A stretch of DNA of 64,000 bases from Pseudobdellovibrionaceae bacterium. GTDB lineage: Bacteria; Bdellovibrionota; Bdellovibrionia; Bdellovibrionales; UBA1609. The notes beneath the pieces are model-generated. The model saw only the letters and a program-made list of their open reading frames with translations. It had not been told where the DNA came from and made no database searches. This document shows positions 8,964 through 17,976 of this stretch, piece after piece (the stretch's first letter is position 1; the number at the start of each line of letters is the position of its first letter). The stretch lies in contig JACKAN010000010.1 in the NCBI GenBank assembly GCA_020635055.1, forward strand, positions 62,001 to 126,000, read 5' to 3'. The translations under genes and the position numbers were made by a program.

Positions 8964-9818
8964 ATGTCTTTTTTTTATTTGATAAATTTAATCATGTCAC
9001 TTTTAGCCTCATTAATTTTAACTCAAACAGTCTTTGCTGAGTCGTCTTTCGATAAACAAGAACACAAACTTATCCCTGCATTTAAATATTTTGATTGCGC
9101 ACCGAAGGTGTTTCCTCAGGGCAATGTAAATCTGATTGAAGGTAGTCATCTACAAAATGTTGGTAAAAAAAAGTCGACCTCTTTTGTACAGGGAGCCCAA
9201 TTCTTTGTAGTCACTAATGCTAACAATGAGTTTGTGGGCCTACTTGCGGTTTTTAACAACAGTAAAGATCCAGACATTTTTTTGGATAAAAAATACCTTG
9301 AAGATATTGTCTATATTGAATCTAATGAGTTACAGCCAGGGAGTGCCTTCAAAGATTACCACCTTCCTGTGTTTTCCTTCGAATTATGTAAAGATTTACC
9401 GCCAGCACAGGGTTTTGCCTGTTTAGATTTAGGTTATTTAAAAGATGTAAATCCCATGATGGATATCTTGATACCTATGATGAAAAATAAATTAGTCCAC
9501 CTCATGGACGATGGGGAAAGCTCTAATGTTCTTAATAATCACGACAGAATACTTGCAGATAAGCCTTCTCGCTGGACCTATCAAAGGTTATATATAGATT
9601 GGAGTATAAATCAAAAGGCCAATGTCTATTTCAAAAGTTCATCTTTAGGACTGGTTCCATTGAACACTATATTAGGGAAACTAAAAATTGATGACAATGG
9701 GGGCTATTGGGGTATCGAAAATATTGTATTTGAATATTTAGATTTAAATCTGAGTCCGTCCAATAAAACGCAGCAAATTGACAACTGGTTAAAGACAAAT
9801 AACTGTCAGATCTTTTAA
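8964..9818 (+). CDS. Secreted protein of unknown function
   Basis: A 284-residue protein with an N-terminal signal peptide ending near TVFAES. GGAG lies 8 bp before the ATG. The mature part contains several cysteines (FDCAPKVF, ELCKDLPP, FACLDLG, NNCQIF) that could form disulphides. No catalytic motif is recognised. The stop overlaps the end of the convergent glycosyltransferase gene by 4 bp. Confidence 0.6.
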   Translation: MSFFYLINLIMSLLASLILTQTVFAESSFDKQEHKLIPAFKYFDCAPKVFPQGNVNLIEGSHLQNVGKKKSTSFVQGAQFFVVTNANNEFVGLLAVFNNSKDPDIFLDKKYLEDIVYIESNELQPGSAFKDYHLPVFSFELCKDLPPAQGFACLDLGYLKDVNPMMDILIPMMKNKLVHLMDDGESSNVLNNHDRILADKPSRWTYQRLYIDWSINQKANVYFKSSSLGLVPLNTILGKLKIDDNGGYWGIENIVFEYLDLNLSPSNKTQQIDNWLKTNNCQIF

Positions 9819-11035
9819 ATGGCCTTCTTTTCTGAAGTTTGAGTTAGCCCCATAAAATTCTTAAAATTTAAAAGGGGATCTTGTTTTTGAATAGATTTCT
9901 TTATTTTTTGAATTCGACCATAAACACTTTTATCATTTAGAATTTTATCAACTAATTGCAAAAAAAACTTCTTGCTAAATAGGGATGGTCTATAAATTTC
10001 ACATAGATTTAAATTCTTAAGCAGAGTCGCATACAACCACTGATCATAATTATCTGGCAGAGCTAGTATAGGAACTGCCGCATTCAAGGCGTGCTGAGCC
10101 CCAGCGCTGCCACCATTTCCAATATACAGTTGACAATGGGGTAATACCTGATGATCCGGAACGTATCGTGCCCAATGACAATTCTTAGTCCAACCACCTT
10201 TTAGTTCTTTCCCTGAGCTAGAAACTAATATTTCACAACTTAGGTCCTTTAAACTTTGCACAATAGACTCTAGCAAATCATTGCGCCCCGAAGACCCCAA
10301 GGAAATATATACCCATGGCTTTTTTCTGTCCAATTTTGACCACCATTTCGGCAGGGCATTTGGATATGAAAATAAATTGAAACCTAAAAACTTATGATTT
10401 TCTGGAAGTTGTAATTGAGGGGCAAATTCTGGAAGATCTAAATAACCTACTTTAGAGCCTGAGGCATAAAGATGAGCTAAGGAATCTATACTTTTTAAAC
10501 CTATATTTTTTCTGAATGCATTGAATGGCTTGAGAATATTATGTTCATACAAAGGTTTAAATGATTTAAAAAGAATTCCGCCCAGCAACAAACCCAAATT
10601 CTTTACAAGCTCAATGTCAGGTATTACACTTAGATTACTGTTAAAGTAAGGGCTCCAAGTTATATTGGTGATTGTCAAATGCGAAAGGGCTTGCCTCTCA
10701 GCAACCATAGAAAGGCTTAGGCGAAAATCATCTACCACAAAAGAGGGTTTGATTTTATTTATTAGCTCTTCGTCTTGTCTGAAGTTGTTTTTTATAATCT
10801 CATAGGTAAATGGAATTTTCCCCTTGCGAATATTATTTAAAAAAACTTCCGAACGTATGCCATTTTTTAATTCATGAATAACTATATTTGGATAGTTTGA
10901 CAAAATCGGAGGAAGTGATGTTGTCGCCAAATGAACTTCATAGCCCTCATTCGCCAATTGACTGGCAAACCAAAGAGGTCGAAATAAATGAGCCGAAGTT
11001 ACAACTTCAGCGAAAAATAAAATCTTAGGCTGCAT
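9815..11035 (-). CDS. GT1/MGT-family glycosyltransferase
   Basis: A 406-residue GT-B fold protein. The N-terminus (ILFFAEVVTSAHLFRPLWFA) fits the acceptor domain of UGT/macrolide glycosyltransferases. VYISLGSSGRNDLL and the C-terminal GNGGSAGAQHALNAAVPILALPDNYDQW correspond to the sugar-nucleotide binding region, where the usual HGGxGT is GNGGSAG. It overlaps the 3' end of the upstream rmlB-like gene by 11 bp, so the two are translationally coupled and the donor is plausibly a dTDP-deoxysugar (inference). The acceptor is unknown. Confidence 0.8.
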   Translation of the reverse strand: MQPKILFFAEVVTSAHLFRPLWFASQLANEGYEVHLATTSLPPILSNYPNIVIHELKNGIRSEVFLNNIRKGKIPFTYEIIKNNFRQDEELINKIKPSFVVDDFRLSLSMVAERQALSHLTITNITWSPYFNSNLSVIPDIELVKNLGLLLGGILFKSFKPLYEHNILKPFNAFRKNIGLKSIDSLAHLYASGSKVGYLDLPEFAPQLQLPENHKFLGFNLFSYPNALPKWWSKLDRKKPWVYISLGSSGRNDLLESIVQSLKDLSCEILVSSSGKELKGGWTKNCHWARYVPDHQVLPHCQLYIGNGGSAGAQHALNAAVPILALPDNYDQWLYATLLKNLNLCEIYRPSLFSKKFFLQLVDKILNDKSVYGRIQKIKKSIQKQDPLLNFKNFMGLTQTSEKKAI

Positions 11036-12035
11036 ATTTTTTATTATCTTTTAACCATATTGAATTGTTTAAGGACCATTTTACAGTTTTTCTTAAGGAT
11101 TCCTCAAAGTTTACAGATGGCTTCCATCCTAATTCCGATAATTTATTTCCATCTAAAGCGTATCGCAAATCATGTCCCGGACGACTCGAATGAAAATCTA
11201 CCAATTCATACTTTAGTGGCTTACCTATAGACTCGGCTATCAACTGAGCTAAGGTTAAATTGTCGACTTCTTTCTCCCCTACTATATTAAATTTCTCTCT
11301 CTTCCAGGGACCTTTTTTTAAAATAAACATAAGGGCATCAGCCATATTTCGACAATGTATATAGTGCCGTGTTCCCGCTTTTGTTTTTTCTGGATTAGAG
11401 TGAATTTTAATTGTCTCACCATCTAGCAATGCATTCATAACTAAAGGAATAAACTTTTCTGGATGTTGACGCTCTCCAAATAAATTCATAGTGTGTGTAA
11501 CTATCACAGGGAGGCCATAAGTATTGGCATAGGCGAGAGCTAACTCTTCACCCCCAGCTTTTGTGGCTGAATAAGGATTTGTACAATTATAGCGATCCCA
11601 CTCTTTATAGAACACACCTTCTGGTGCCGGGCCAAAAACTTCATCGGTAGAAAAATAAACAAAGTTTTCAAGGCTGTCCATTTTTCTAGCCATCTCCAGT
11701 GCCCCATAAGTCCCTACTACATTGGCTTGAACAAAACTTCCAGGATCTTTAATGCTGTTGTCTACATGAGTTTCTGCTGCCATGTGAATAAAGTAATGAA
11801 CCGTCCCCGTTTCACGAACAAGCCCCTCTGTGGCAAGTTGACCAATATCTGCGGTTAGAGTCACAACCCTATTATTAGTAAAAGCTTTAATGTCGCGCAA
11901 ACGATCGAAACCCATGGATGCATAGTTAAGTTTATCTATTACAACAATGTCCCAATCCGTATTCACCAGCAGATGCTCCACTAAGTGATGTCCAGCAAAA
12001 CCAGCCCCACCAGTTATTAAAACTCTCTTTCTCAT
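11025..12035 (-). CDS. rmlB: dTDP-glucose 4,6-dehydratase (RmlB-like)
   Basis: A 336-residue extended short-chain dehydrogenase. The NAD-binding GGAGFAGHHLVEHL is at the N-terminus, followed by HMAAETHVDNSI, STDEVFGP, and the catalytic YSATKAGGEE with Tyr-x3-Lys. The HVDNSI and STDEV(F/Y)G segments are typical of RmlB, which turns dTDP-glucose into dTDP-4-keto-6-deoxyglucose. GGAG lies 8 bp before the ATG. It is coupled to the downstream glycosyltransferase. No rmlA, rmlC or rmlD is in the window, and related NDP-sugar dehydratases cannot be fully excluded. Confidence 0.85.
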   Translation of the reverse strand: MRKRVLITGGAGFAGHHLVEHLLVNTDWDIVVIDKLNYASMGFDRLRDIKAFTNNRVVTLTADIGQLATEGLVRETGTVHYFIHMAAETHVDNSIKDPGSFVQANVVGTYGALEMARKMDSLENFVYFSTDEVFGPAPEGVFYKEWDRYNCTNPYSATKAGGEELALAYANTYGLPVIVTHTMNLFGERQHPEKFIPLVMNALLDGETIKIHSNPEKTKAGTRHYIHCRNMADALMFILKKGPWKREKFNIVGEKEVDNLTLAQLIAESIGKPLKYELVDFHSSRPGHDLRYALDGNKLSELGWKPSVNFEESLRKTVKWSLNNSIWLKDNKKYAA

Positions 12036-12810
12036 GACTCACTCCTATTGAATTCTAAAACACCCATCGTCTTTTACTTTTAAAATATTCGGAGGATTCT
12101 TGACTAAAATTTGACCTCTTATCAGTTCTTTAGTCTTGCTATTTAAGGCTGTTGTCGTGTCAAGCTTAAGTCATGTTGATTGATTTTCTTGCTATTAACG
12201 CCTACTAAAACCAACAACAAAAGGATGAAGCTCTAATAGGTTTAAAATAAAAGTTGTCAAGCTCTTTGAAATATTTTTTTTTCTTGTATCGACTGCATTA
12301 ATTGTGACTTCCCTACTTAACCTACACTCCTATAATGGATTTATTGTATTGGATTGAGACTTTGAAAGTATCTAACTTCTCTATTCCCCACTATTCATAA
12401 TTTATATTCACCCACTAGTTATGAGCTGTTTTTGCCCTATATAACTAAGAAGAAAACTCTATCAATTACTTGGAGACAATAGCGTAAACACTTATGTTAA
12501 ATTTATTTTCTGCAATAATTATGAGAATAATTATATTAATATGCTCTTTTCTTTCTGTTTTGTAATTTACTTTGAATATTTTAAAATCAACACTATTTTA
12601 ATTTAATCACTTTGTTTTGGGACACACACTGGGAAATTGTGCAAATATGTCCCAACGGTTCGCTTAAATGTTTTTGTAACTGAATTTAAGCTAAGACTGT
12701 CCGAAAAAAAATCTGAAATTTTTTGCCAATTGTTGTAATTCAAAATAATCGTTTTATGCTATTTTTACTGAATTGTTATATTTAAGTAAATTTACTTGAG
12801 GAGAAGTAAT
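12036..12810. other. Long AT-rich intergenic spacer between rmlB and nirS
   Basis: About 775 bp without a supportable gene on either strand. It must hold the divergent promoters of rmlB and nirS. An 8-bp perfect inverted repeat, TTGGGACA at 12617-12624 and TGTCCCAA at 12648-12655, with a smaller CAC/GTG pair inside, could form a hairpin or be an operator. An FNR-like site is listed separately. I see nothing else in it. Confidence 0.5.
12730..12743 (+). promoter_or_regulatory. Possible FNR/Dnr-type box upstream of nirS
   Basis: TTGTTGTAATTCAA matches the dyad TTGAT-N4-ATCAA at 8 of 10 defined positions. It is centred 74 bp before the nirS start codon, which would fit an activator at -41.5 of a promoter with a leader of about 30 nt. 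Control by an FNR/CRP-family oxygen or NO sensor is known for nirS genes; the site itself is an inference. Confidence 0.4.
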
Positions 12811-14793
12811 ATGAAGAAAATGATTTTGGGGGCTGTACTCATAAGTTCATGGTTCTCTTTTAATGCCTATTCTGCAAACCCTAGTGATGGTGAGAAAAAA
12901 GCACAAACATGTTTTGCCTGTCACGGTGGCGTTGGCGCGAATCCAACAAGCAATTTGTATCCTAGCCTATACGGGCAAAGTGAAAGCTACTTGCTTAAAC
13001 AATTAAAAGCATTCAAGTCTGGGGATCGAAAAGATCCTATTATGAATCCAATGTTAAATGATTACTCCATGAAAGATCTCGAAAATATTGCAGCTTTTTT
13101 TGCAAAGGCCAACAGCCCCGAAGATGCTAAAGCGACAGCATCTAGCTCTAAGCCAGGTGCTGCACCTAACAAAAGTGCTGCAAACAAATATGAAGGTGCT
13201 CCTTCTGCCGTGGATGCGGCTTTTGTGAAATCTTTTGATTTACCAAAAGAGTTGCGATTGACTGAAACAGAATTTCAGCATGGAAAAGAAATTTTTTTCC
13301 AAAGATGTGCGGGTTGCCATGGCGTTTTAAGAAAAGGGGCTACTGGAAAACCTTTAACTCCTGACATTACTAGGAAGTTAGGAACAAATTATTTAAAGAC
13401 TATTATTACTAATGGAACGCCCGCTGGAATGCCTAATTGGGGAACTTCTGGTGATCTCACCAAAAGTGAAATAGATTTAATGGCACGTTATATCCAAAAT
13501 GAAGCTCCCGTTCCACCGGAATGGGGAATGAAGGAACTTAAGTCTTCTTGGAAAGTTTTGATTCCTAAAAAAGATAGACCTAAAAAGAAGATGAATAATT
13601 TTAACATCAAAAATGCATTCTCAGTTACACTTAGAGATAGTGGACAGATTGCCTTGATAGACGGCGATACAAAAGAAATTATTAATGTGATTAAAACGGG
13701 TTATGCCGTTCATATCTCTCGACTTTCTCACTCTGGAAGATATCTTTATGTGATTGGGCGCGATGCCAGAATTAATCTCATCGATTTATGGATGAAAGTG
13801 CCTGAAACTGTGGCTGAAATTAAGGTTGGATTAGAAGCTCGGTCCGTGGAAACATCCAAGTACAAAGGCTACGAAGATAAATACGCCATTGCCGGAAGTT
13901 ATTGGCCGCCTCAGTTTGTTATTATGGATGGAGACAGTCTTGAGCCTCTTAAAGTGGTTTCTACCCGTGGTATGACTTCTGACACTCAAGATTTCCATCC
14001 AGAACCTCGTGTGGCAGCAATTATCGCTTCTCACCAACGGCCTGAGTTTATTATTAACGTAAAAGAAACAGGCAAAGTTATGCTTGTTGATTATACAGAT
14101 TTAAAAAACTTGAAAACAACTGTTGTTGATGCTGCCTTGTTTTTACATGATGGTGGTTGGGACAGCACACATAGATATTTCTTAGCTGCTGCAAACAAAT
14201 CAAACAAAGTGGCTGTTATTGACTCAAAAGAAGGAAAATTAAAAAAATTAGTGGATGTTGGAGCTATTCCTCACCCTGGTCGTGGAGCCAATTTTGTCGA
14301 CCCCAAACATGGTCGCGTGTGGGCAACAGGTCATCTTGGTGATGATAGCATCTCTTTAATTTCCACTGACACTTCAAAAAAGAGTGCTTGGACCGTTGTG
14401 CGCACTTTAAGAGGCCAAGGTGGAGGATCTCTTTTTATTAAAACTCATCCTAAATCTAAAAATTTGTGGGTGGACACAACTTTAAATCCCGATGAGAAGA
14501 TCAGCCAATCTGTAGCTGTTTATAATATTAAGGATTTAGATGCTGGATTTGAGCGTTTGCCTATAGCTGAATGGGCCAATATTGGTGAGGGTCCAAAACG
14601 CGTTGTGCAACCTGAGTACAACAAAGATGGCGATGAAGTATGGTTCTCTGTATGGAATGGTAAAAACTTAAAATCAGCCCTTGTGATAGTTGACGACAAA
14701 ACACGTAAACTTAAAAAGGTTATCACTGATCAGCGTTTAATTACACCAACAGGTAAATTCAATGTGTACAATACACAAAATGATATTTATTAA
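12811..14793 (+). CDS. nirS: Cytochrome cd1 nitrite reductase with an extra N-terminal cytochrome c domain
   Basis: 660 residues from ATG 12811, chosen over a TTG 15 bp upstream because GAGGAG sits just before it and a signal peptide follows (residues 1-21). Two haem c sites are present: CFACH (34-38) in a cytochrome c4/c553-like domain and CAGCH (166-170) in the domain normal for NirS. Residues 270-660 form the d1-haem propeller and closely match Pseudomonas NirS, including GYAVHISR (His301), HPEPRVAAIIASH, FLHDGGWDS, and a C-terminus reading TPTGKFNVYNTQ. It reduces nitrite to NO in the periplasm. Usual NirS is about 560 residues; the added domain may replace a separate electron donor. No d1-haem synthesis genes are in the window. 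Confidence 0.95.
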   Translation: MKKMILGAVLISSWFSFNAYSANPSDGEKKAQTCFACHGGVGANPTSNLYPSLYGQSESYLLKQLKAFKSGDRKDPIMNPMLNDYSMKDLENIAAFFAKANSPEDAKATASSSKPGAAPNKSAANKYEGAPSAVDAAFVKSFDLPKELRLTETEFQHGKEIFFQRCAGCHGVLRKGATGKPLTPDITRKLGTNYLKTIITNGTPAGMPNWGTSGDLTKSEIDLMARYIQNEAPVPPEWGMKELKSSWKVLIPKKDRPKKKMNNFNIKNAFSVTLRDSGQIALIDGDTKEIINVIKTGYAVHISRLSHSGRYLYVIGRDARINLIDLWMKVPETVAEIKVGLEARSVETSKYKGYEDKYAIAGSYWPPQFVIMDGDSLEPLKVVSTRGMTSDTQDFHPEPRVAAIIASHQRPEFIINVKETGKVMLVDYTDLKNLKTTVVDAALFLHDGGWDSTHRYFLAAANKSNKVAVIDSKEGKLKKLVDVGAIPHPGRGANFVDPKHGRVWATGHLGDDSISLISTDTSKKSAWTVVRTLRGQGGGSLFIKTHPKSKNLWVDTTLNPDEKISQSVAVYNIKDLDAGFERLPIAEWANIGEGPKRVVQPEYNKDGDEVWFSVWNGKNLKSALVIVDDKTRKLKKVITDQRLITPTGKFNVYNTQNDIY

Positions 14794-14815
14794 TAACTAA
14801 TAGATATTTAATTTC

Positions 14816-14847
14816 AAATATGGCGCTTTATAGGCGCCATATTTTTT
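14816..14847 (+). terminator. Rho-independent terminator after nirS
   Basis: An 11-bp perfect stem (14816-14826 with 14834-14844), a 7-nt loop and a run of Ts, 22 bp after the nirS stop codon. Confidence 0.85.
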
Positions 14848-14853
14848 GGGGAC

Positions 14854-15159
14854 TTGTTTTTGACTGCACTAGTTTTAAAAATAACTTTAATCGGCTTGGT
14901 TTGCTTTTCAGTATTTACGAGGGCCGATGTTCAAACCATGCCTTCACTCAAGGGTAAAGTGGTTGCCAATCACTGCTATTTAAATTCCTTTCATCAAAAA
15001 GATTTCCCATGGAAAATTGCAGATTGTTTAAATTTTGAAGAAGTTTTTAAGAACTACCAATATTATGAAGCCACCTATAATGAAAAAACTAAAATTTTAG
15101 TTATAAAAAAAATAGTGCAAGGCAAGCTGATTTCTACTGATTCCTATTCTATAGAGTAA
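14854..15159 (+). CDS. Small secreted protein of unknown function
   Basis: Up to 101 residues, with no ATG at the start: TTG at 14854 or, six bases later, TTG at 14860. A signal peptide is visible (LVLKITLIGLVCFSVFTRA), followed by about 75 residues with two cysteines (HCYLNS, DCLNFE). GGGGA lies just upstream. It follows the nirS terminator, so it is probably transcribed separately. I do not recognise a family. Confidence 0.45.
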   Translation: MFLTALVLKITLIGLVCFSVFTRADVQTMPSLKGKVVANHCYLNSFHQKDFPWKIADCLNFEEVFKNYQYYEATYNEKTKILVIKKIVQGKLISTDSYSIE

Positions 15160-15540
15160 AAGTGGTACCAAGTTCCTTTTTACGTTTCACAGCATCATAA
15201 AACTTTACTTTCACACTGAAACTCGCTGCCCTGATCTTCTGATTTATCCAAAACTCATTATTAATACTTTATTTAAAAACACTGCTGATTTGAATAAATA
15301 TTTCTCAAGAACCATCTGATAGATTTTTTCAAAGATTGAATAATTTGATTCAACTCCATGAAGCCCACCCCATAGTACAACTTGATCTATTTTACCCTAC
15401 AGTAATTAATAAGAATGTTAGCTATATATGTACGAGAAAAGGCAAAAATTTGCGTCAAAAATAACGACTTTCTGAAGGTGACTAAATGGTTTCTACACAA
15501 AATAGGTGTATTTTTCTTCTTATACTCAAAAAATCTACCT
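15160..15540. other. Non-coding stretch before the response-regulator pseudogene
   Basis: About 380 bp with no supportable gene. It contains the yaiI 3'-end remnant (15296-15360, listed separately) and presumably the promoter of the pseudogene. Nothing else is seen. Confidence 0.5.
15296..15360 (-). repeat. Imperfect second copy of the yaiI 3' end (partner of 20042-20106)
   Basis: About 65 bp match 20042-20106 in the same orientation with roughly ten mismatches. On the minus strand this copy still reads LNQIIQSLKKSIR, corresponding to the C-terminus of YaiI (LDQIIQSLKKSIR), but the rest of the gene is absent. The two copies are 4.7 kb apart. A gene-end duplication like this is what integration at a 3' coding end leaves behind. 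Confidence 0.7.
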
Positions 15541-15566
15541 GCAGAGAATTATGAGATATTCTCTGC
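15541..15566 (+). promoter_or_regulatory. Hairpin directly upstream of the response-regulator start codon
   Basis: GCAGAGAAT at 15541-15549 pairs perfectly with ATTCTCTGC at 15558-15566 (9-bp stem, 8-nt loop). The arm ends 3 nt before the ATG at 15570, and no ribosome binding site lies outside it. In RNA it would sequester the initiation region. There is no T-run, so it is unlikely to be a terminator. Confidence 0.5.
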
Positions 15567-15569
15567 AAT

Positions 15570-16256
15570 ATGCATCTTTTACTTTTAGAAAAAAATAGTA
15601 ATTTCTTAAAAATCATCCAATCCTATTTGGAAGCAGAAAGTTTCACATTTGAAAGTCAGAGTGATCCTGTCATTTTCTTAGAAGAACTAAAAAATAAGAC
15701 AATTAATGAACCTTACATAATTCTGCTCAGTGAAGGATTTTTTAATAAAAATCAGACAATTGAAATCTTTAAAAAAAAAATGGCCACAAATTAAGTTAAT
15801 TGTCTTGGCGCAAATACCTGGTGCCAAAAATCGAATAAAACATTTAGAATGGGGGGCTGATGATTGTTTAACAAAGCCCATTGATTTGGCTGAGTTAGTT
15901 TTAAATTTTAAATACTTATAGGTCGAAGAACACTTGAAGTCATCAATTTAGTAGCTCAAAATTGTAATATTGTACTTGATGACTTAAAAAAAGATTGTTT
16001 TATAAGAGGGAATAGATTGCAATCTAATCACAATGAATATTTATTGGCAGAATTATTTTTTACTCATCCTCAAAAAGTTTTTAGTAAATACTCTCTTCTA
16101 GATTTGATTTGGAATAGAAATACAGACTTAGAATCAAATTGTGTAGAAGCTACAATTAGTTCACTAAGAAAAAAACTTAAAAATTCAGGGGCAAATTTTT
16201 CCATTAAAAGTCGAAGAAACATAGGTTATTGCTCCGAAACAATACCGCATTTTTAG
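15570..16256 (+). pseudogene. OmpR-type response regulator broken by two frameshifts
   Basis: Three overlapping reading pieces reconstruct one protein. Piece 1 (15570-15794) begins MHLLLLEKNSNFLKIIQSYL, a degenerate receiver start. An extra A in an A10 run (about 15773-15782) shifts the frame; the next frame continues WPQIKLIVLAQIPGAKNRIKH, then LEWGADDCLTKPIDLAELV, the receiver end with the conserved Lys-Pro. A second shift near 15917 returns to the first frame and yields the winged helix to 16256 (LLAELFFTHPQKVFSKYSLL, then VEATISSLRKKL). The shifts compensate (+1 then -1). No partner kinase is adjacent. Inactivation, slippage rescue or sequencing error are all possible. Confidence 0.75.
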
Positions 16257-16611
16257 CAAGCTACTCTTCGCATACACTATAACAATAACGCCGCCATGCC
16301 CCAGGTCGGAACGTGAATAAATTCTTGCCGAGGTAGCTTGTCATAACCAGAGCAACTTACTCCACATCCAGAGCACTTAGCACGGCTTCGCTTGCGTGAG
16401 TCAATGGACACAAGTTAGCATTCTCAGAATTCTAAAAATTAACCCACGAATTATTTAAGAGAACTCATTTTTCTAACGATTTTAAAACTGTAGGATCAAG
16501 TCTTTGACTTAAAACATTTAACAGAAGGGAATATCTAATAAACTTCATATTTAATTTGATGGTAATAAAAAATTTGTGCGTACTTGTTAGTTTTTTCAGA
16601 GATTAAAGTTA
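16257..16611. other. Non-coding stretch holding the left inverted repeat
   Basis: About 355 bp with no supportable gene between the response-regulator pseudogene and the minus-strand gene at 16612. It contains the 36-bp inverted repeat at 16427-16462. The part at 16290-16330 has a weak resemblance to 19400-19435, too weak to call. Confidence 0.4.
16427..16462. repeat. Left 36-bp inverted repeat of a two-gene block
   Basis: Matches the reverse complement of 19278-19313 at 33 of 36 positions, including an uninterrupted run of 19 (CCACGAATTATTTAAGAGA). The homology stops sharply on both sides. It lies 149 bp downstream of the stop of the minus-strand gene. Confidence 0.8.
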
Positions 16612-17568
16612 TTAGATATCTAAAAAACTGCGTAATTGTTCTACGAAATCAGTTATTGTAAGGTAGGTTTCGTTTTCAATGTAAACAGTAGATTTTCGAT
16701 AATCAAGCTTTCTTAAATAAACTTGAGCGATCATATTGTCGTGACTTACACCCATGAGAGTTACCAAATCATCTGCTGTTTTCTTGAGGTCTTGAATTCT
16801 CTCCATAAGAATACCTTTGCTTTCAAAGTCAGTAGTTGCTTTTACTGAAATGTACTCTAAAAGCCAGTGCATCTTTTTTAGTTCTTTTCTAATCTCATGA
16901 AACTTTAGTGGAGTTAATTTCCCTTTTTCACTTAGGTTAAGTAGTTGCATTGTTCTTTTTACGCTTTTACTAATCCTTACGAGAATTCTATCTGCCGATG
17001 TACTTTCAAACCTATTCAATACGTCATTGAGATTATGCTTTGTTTGCATAGCTAACATAGCATTGGCCTTAAGTTTTATGTCGCTCTTGTCTGCTATCTC
17101 CATTTGCCTCAGTTGATCCTTAATTTTACCCCATAGGGAGATAAATCTATCAAAATATTTATCGACGACCGGACGGTGATCAAAAATTGCCATCAATCCC
17201 CTAAGTTTTTGACCTTGACTTCGTAATCGTTTAAAATCCTTTATGCCTTCGTCACTCAAGGAAGTATTCGTTGTTGAAAGAATGTCCATGTTAGCGAATC
17301 CCTTAAGAACTTCAGAGAAAGAGGGGCTCTCAACACCCTTTAAATACTCCTCTTTTAGCTGAAAGAAATAATCATTAATTAAAGATTCCTTTAAAAACTT
17401 ATTTTTCAATAATATAGCACTATTTTTTGCGAGTATAATCTCACATTCTGAGGGAGGCTTTGTTTGTTTGTCTTCGAGGTTACGAGCATTTAGATTCTGA
17501 CCAAAACTGAGGATAGCTGTGACAAAAATAGTTAGCGTCAGTGACTTTAATTGTAATTTTTCAAACAT
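16612..17568 (-). CDS. Secreted, mostly helical protein of unknown function
   Basis: About 318 residues from ATG 17568, chosen because GGGAT precedes it and it opens the signal peptide (LKSLTLTIFVTAILSFGQ); an ATG 18 bp upstream is possible. The mature part is rich in Lys, Leu and Glu, predicted helical, without cysteine pairs or a known motif. It is divergent from the gene at 17977 and enclosed with it between the inverted repeats at 16427 and 19278. Function unknown. Confidence 0.6.
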   Translation of the reverse strand: MFEKLQLKSLTLTIFVTAILSFGQNLNARNLEDKQTKPPSECEIILAKNSAILLKNKFLKESLINDYFFQLKEEYLKGVESPSFSEVLKGFANMDILSTTNTSLSDEGIKDFKRLRSQGQKLRGLMAIFDHRPVVDKYFDRFISLWGKIKDQLRQMEIADKSDIKLKANAMLAMQTKHNLNDVLNRFESTSADRILVRISKSVKRTMQLLNLSEKGKLTPLKFHEIRKELKKMHWLLEYISVKATTDFESKGILMERIQDLKKTADDLVTLMGVSHDNMIAQVYLRKLDYRKSTVYIENETYLTITDFVEQLRSFLDI

Positions 17569-17976
17569 ACTACTATCCCAATTCATTTAAATTTATGAAT
17601 AATAACAAATACCCTATCAGTATTCAGAAATTGTACCAAGAGTATAATGTTCCATATTTTGAGTTTAACAGCCCACATCTTTGCAGGATTTTGAGCATAA
17701 ATGATACTGGATTTGTGTATCCATACCCCATTCTTTTGAGAGCCCGTATTTTATAATAAAACTACAAATGTGACATCGTTTACATTTGGCATGTATACTC
17801 ACTTTACACATTGATTACGATGATGTTTATTTTTACTATGTAATTCTATATACTTAACTTCTGGAATTAAACTTGCTAATAGGAACTTCATGTAGAAAAC
17901 GTTCTTGAGCTTGATGGATAATGTGGTATCCCAAGAAAATAGAACATTACTAAATATTTTCTTAAAACTGGTAGTT
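17569..17976. other. Divergent promoter region inside the inverted-repeat block
   Basis: About 410 bp between two divergent genes. No supportable gene; short ORFs here have neither ribosome binding sites nor recognisable content. It should hold both promoters. Confidence 0.4.

Noticed and set aside
17541..17756. Plus-strand ORF of 71 codons in the divergent spacer
   Set aside because: No ribosome binding site; overlaps the start of the minus-strand gene and has no recognisable content.
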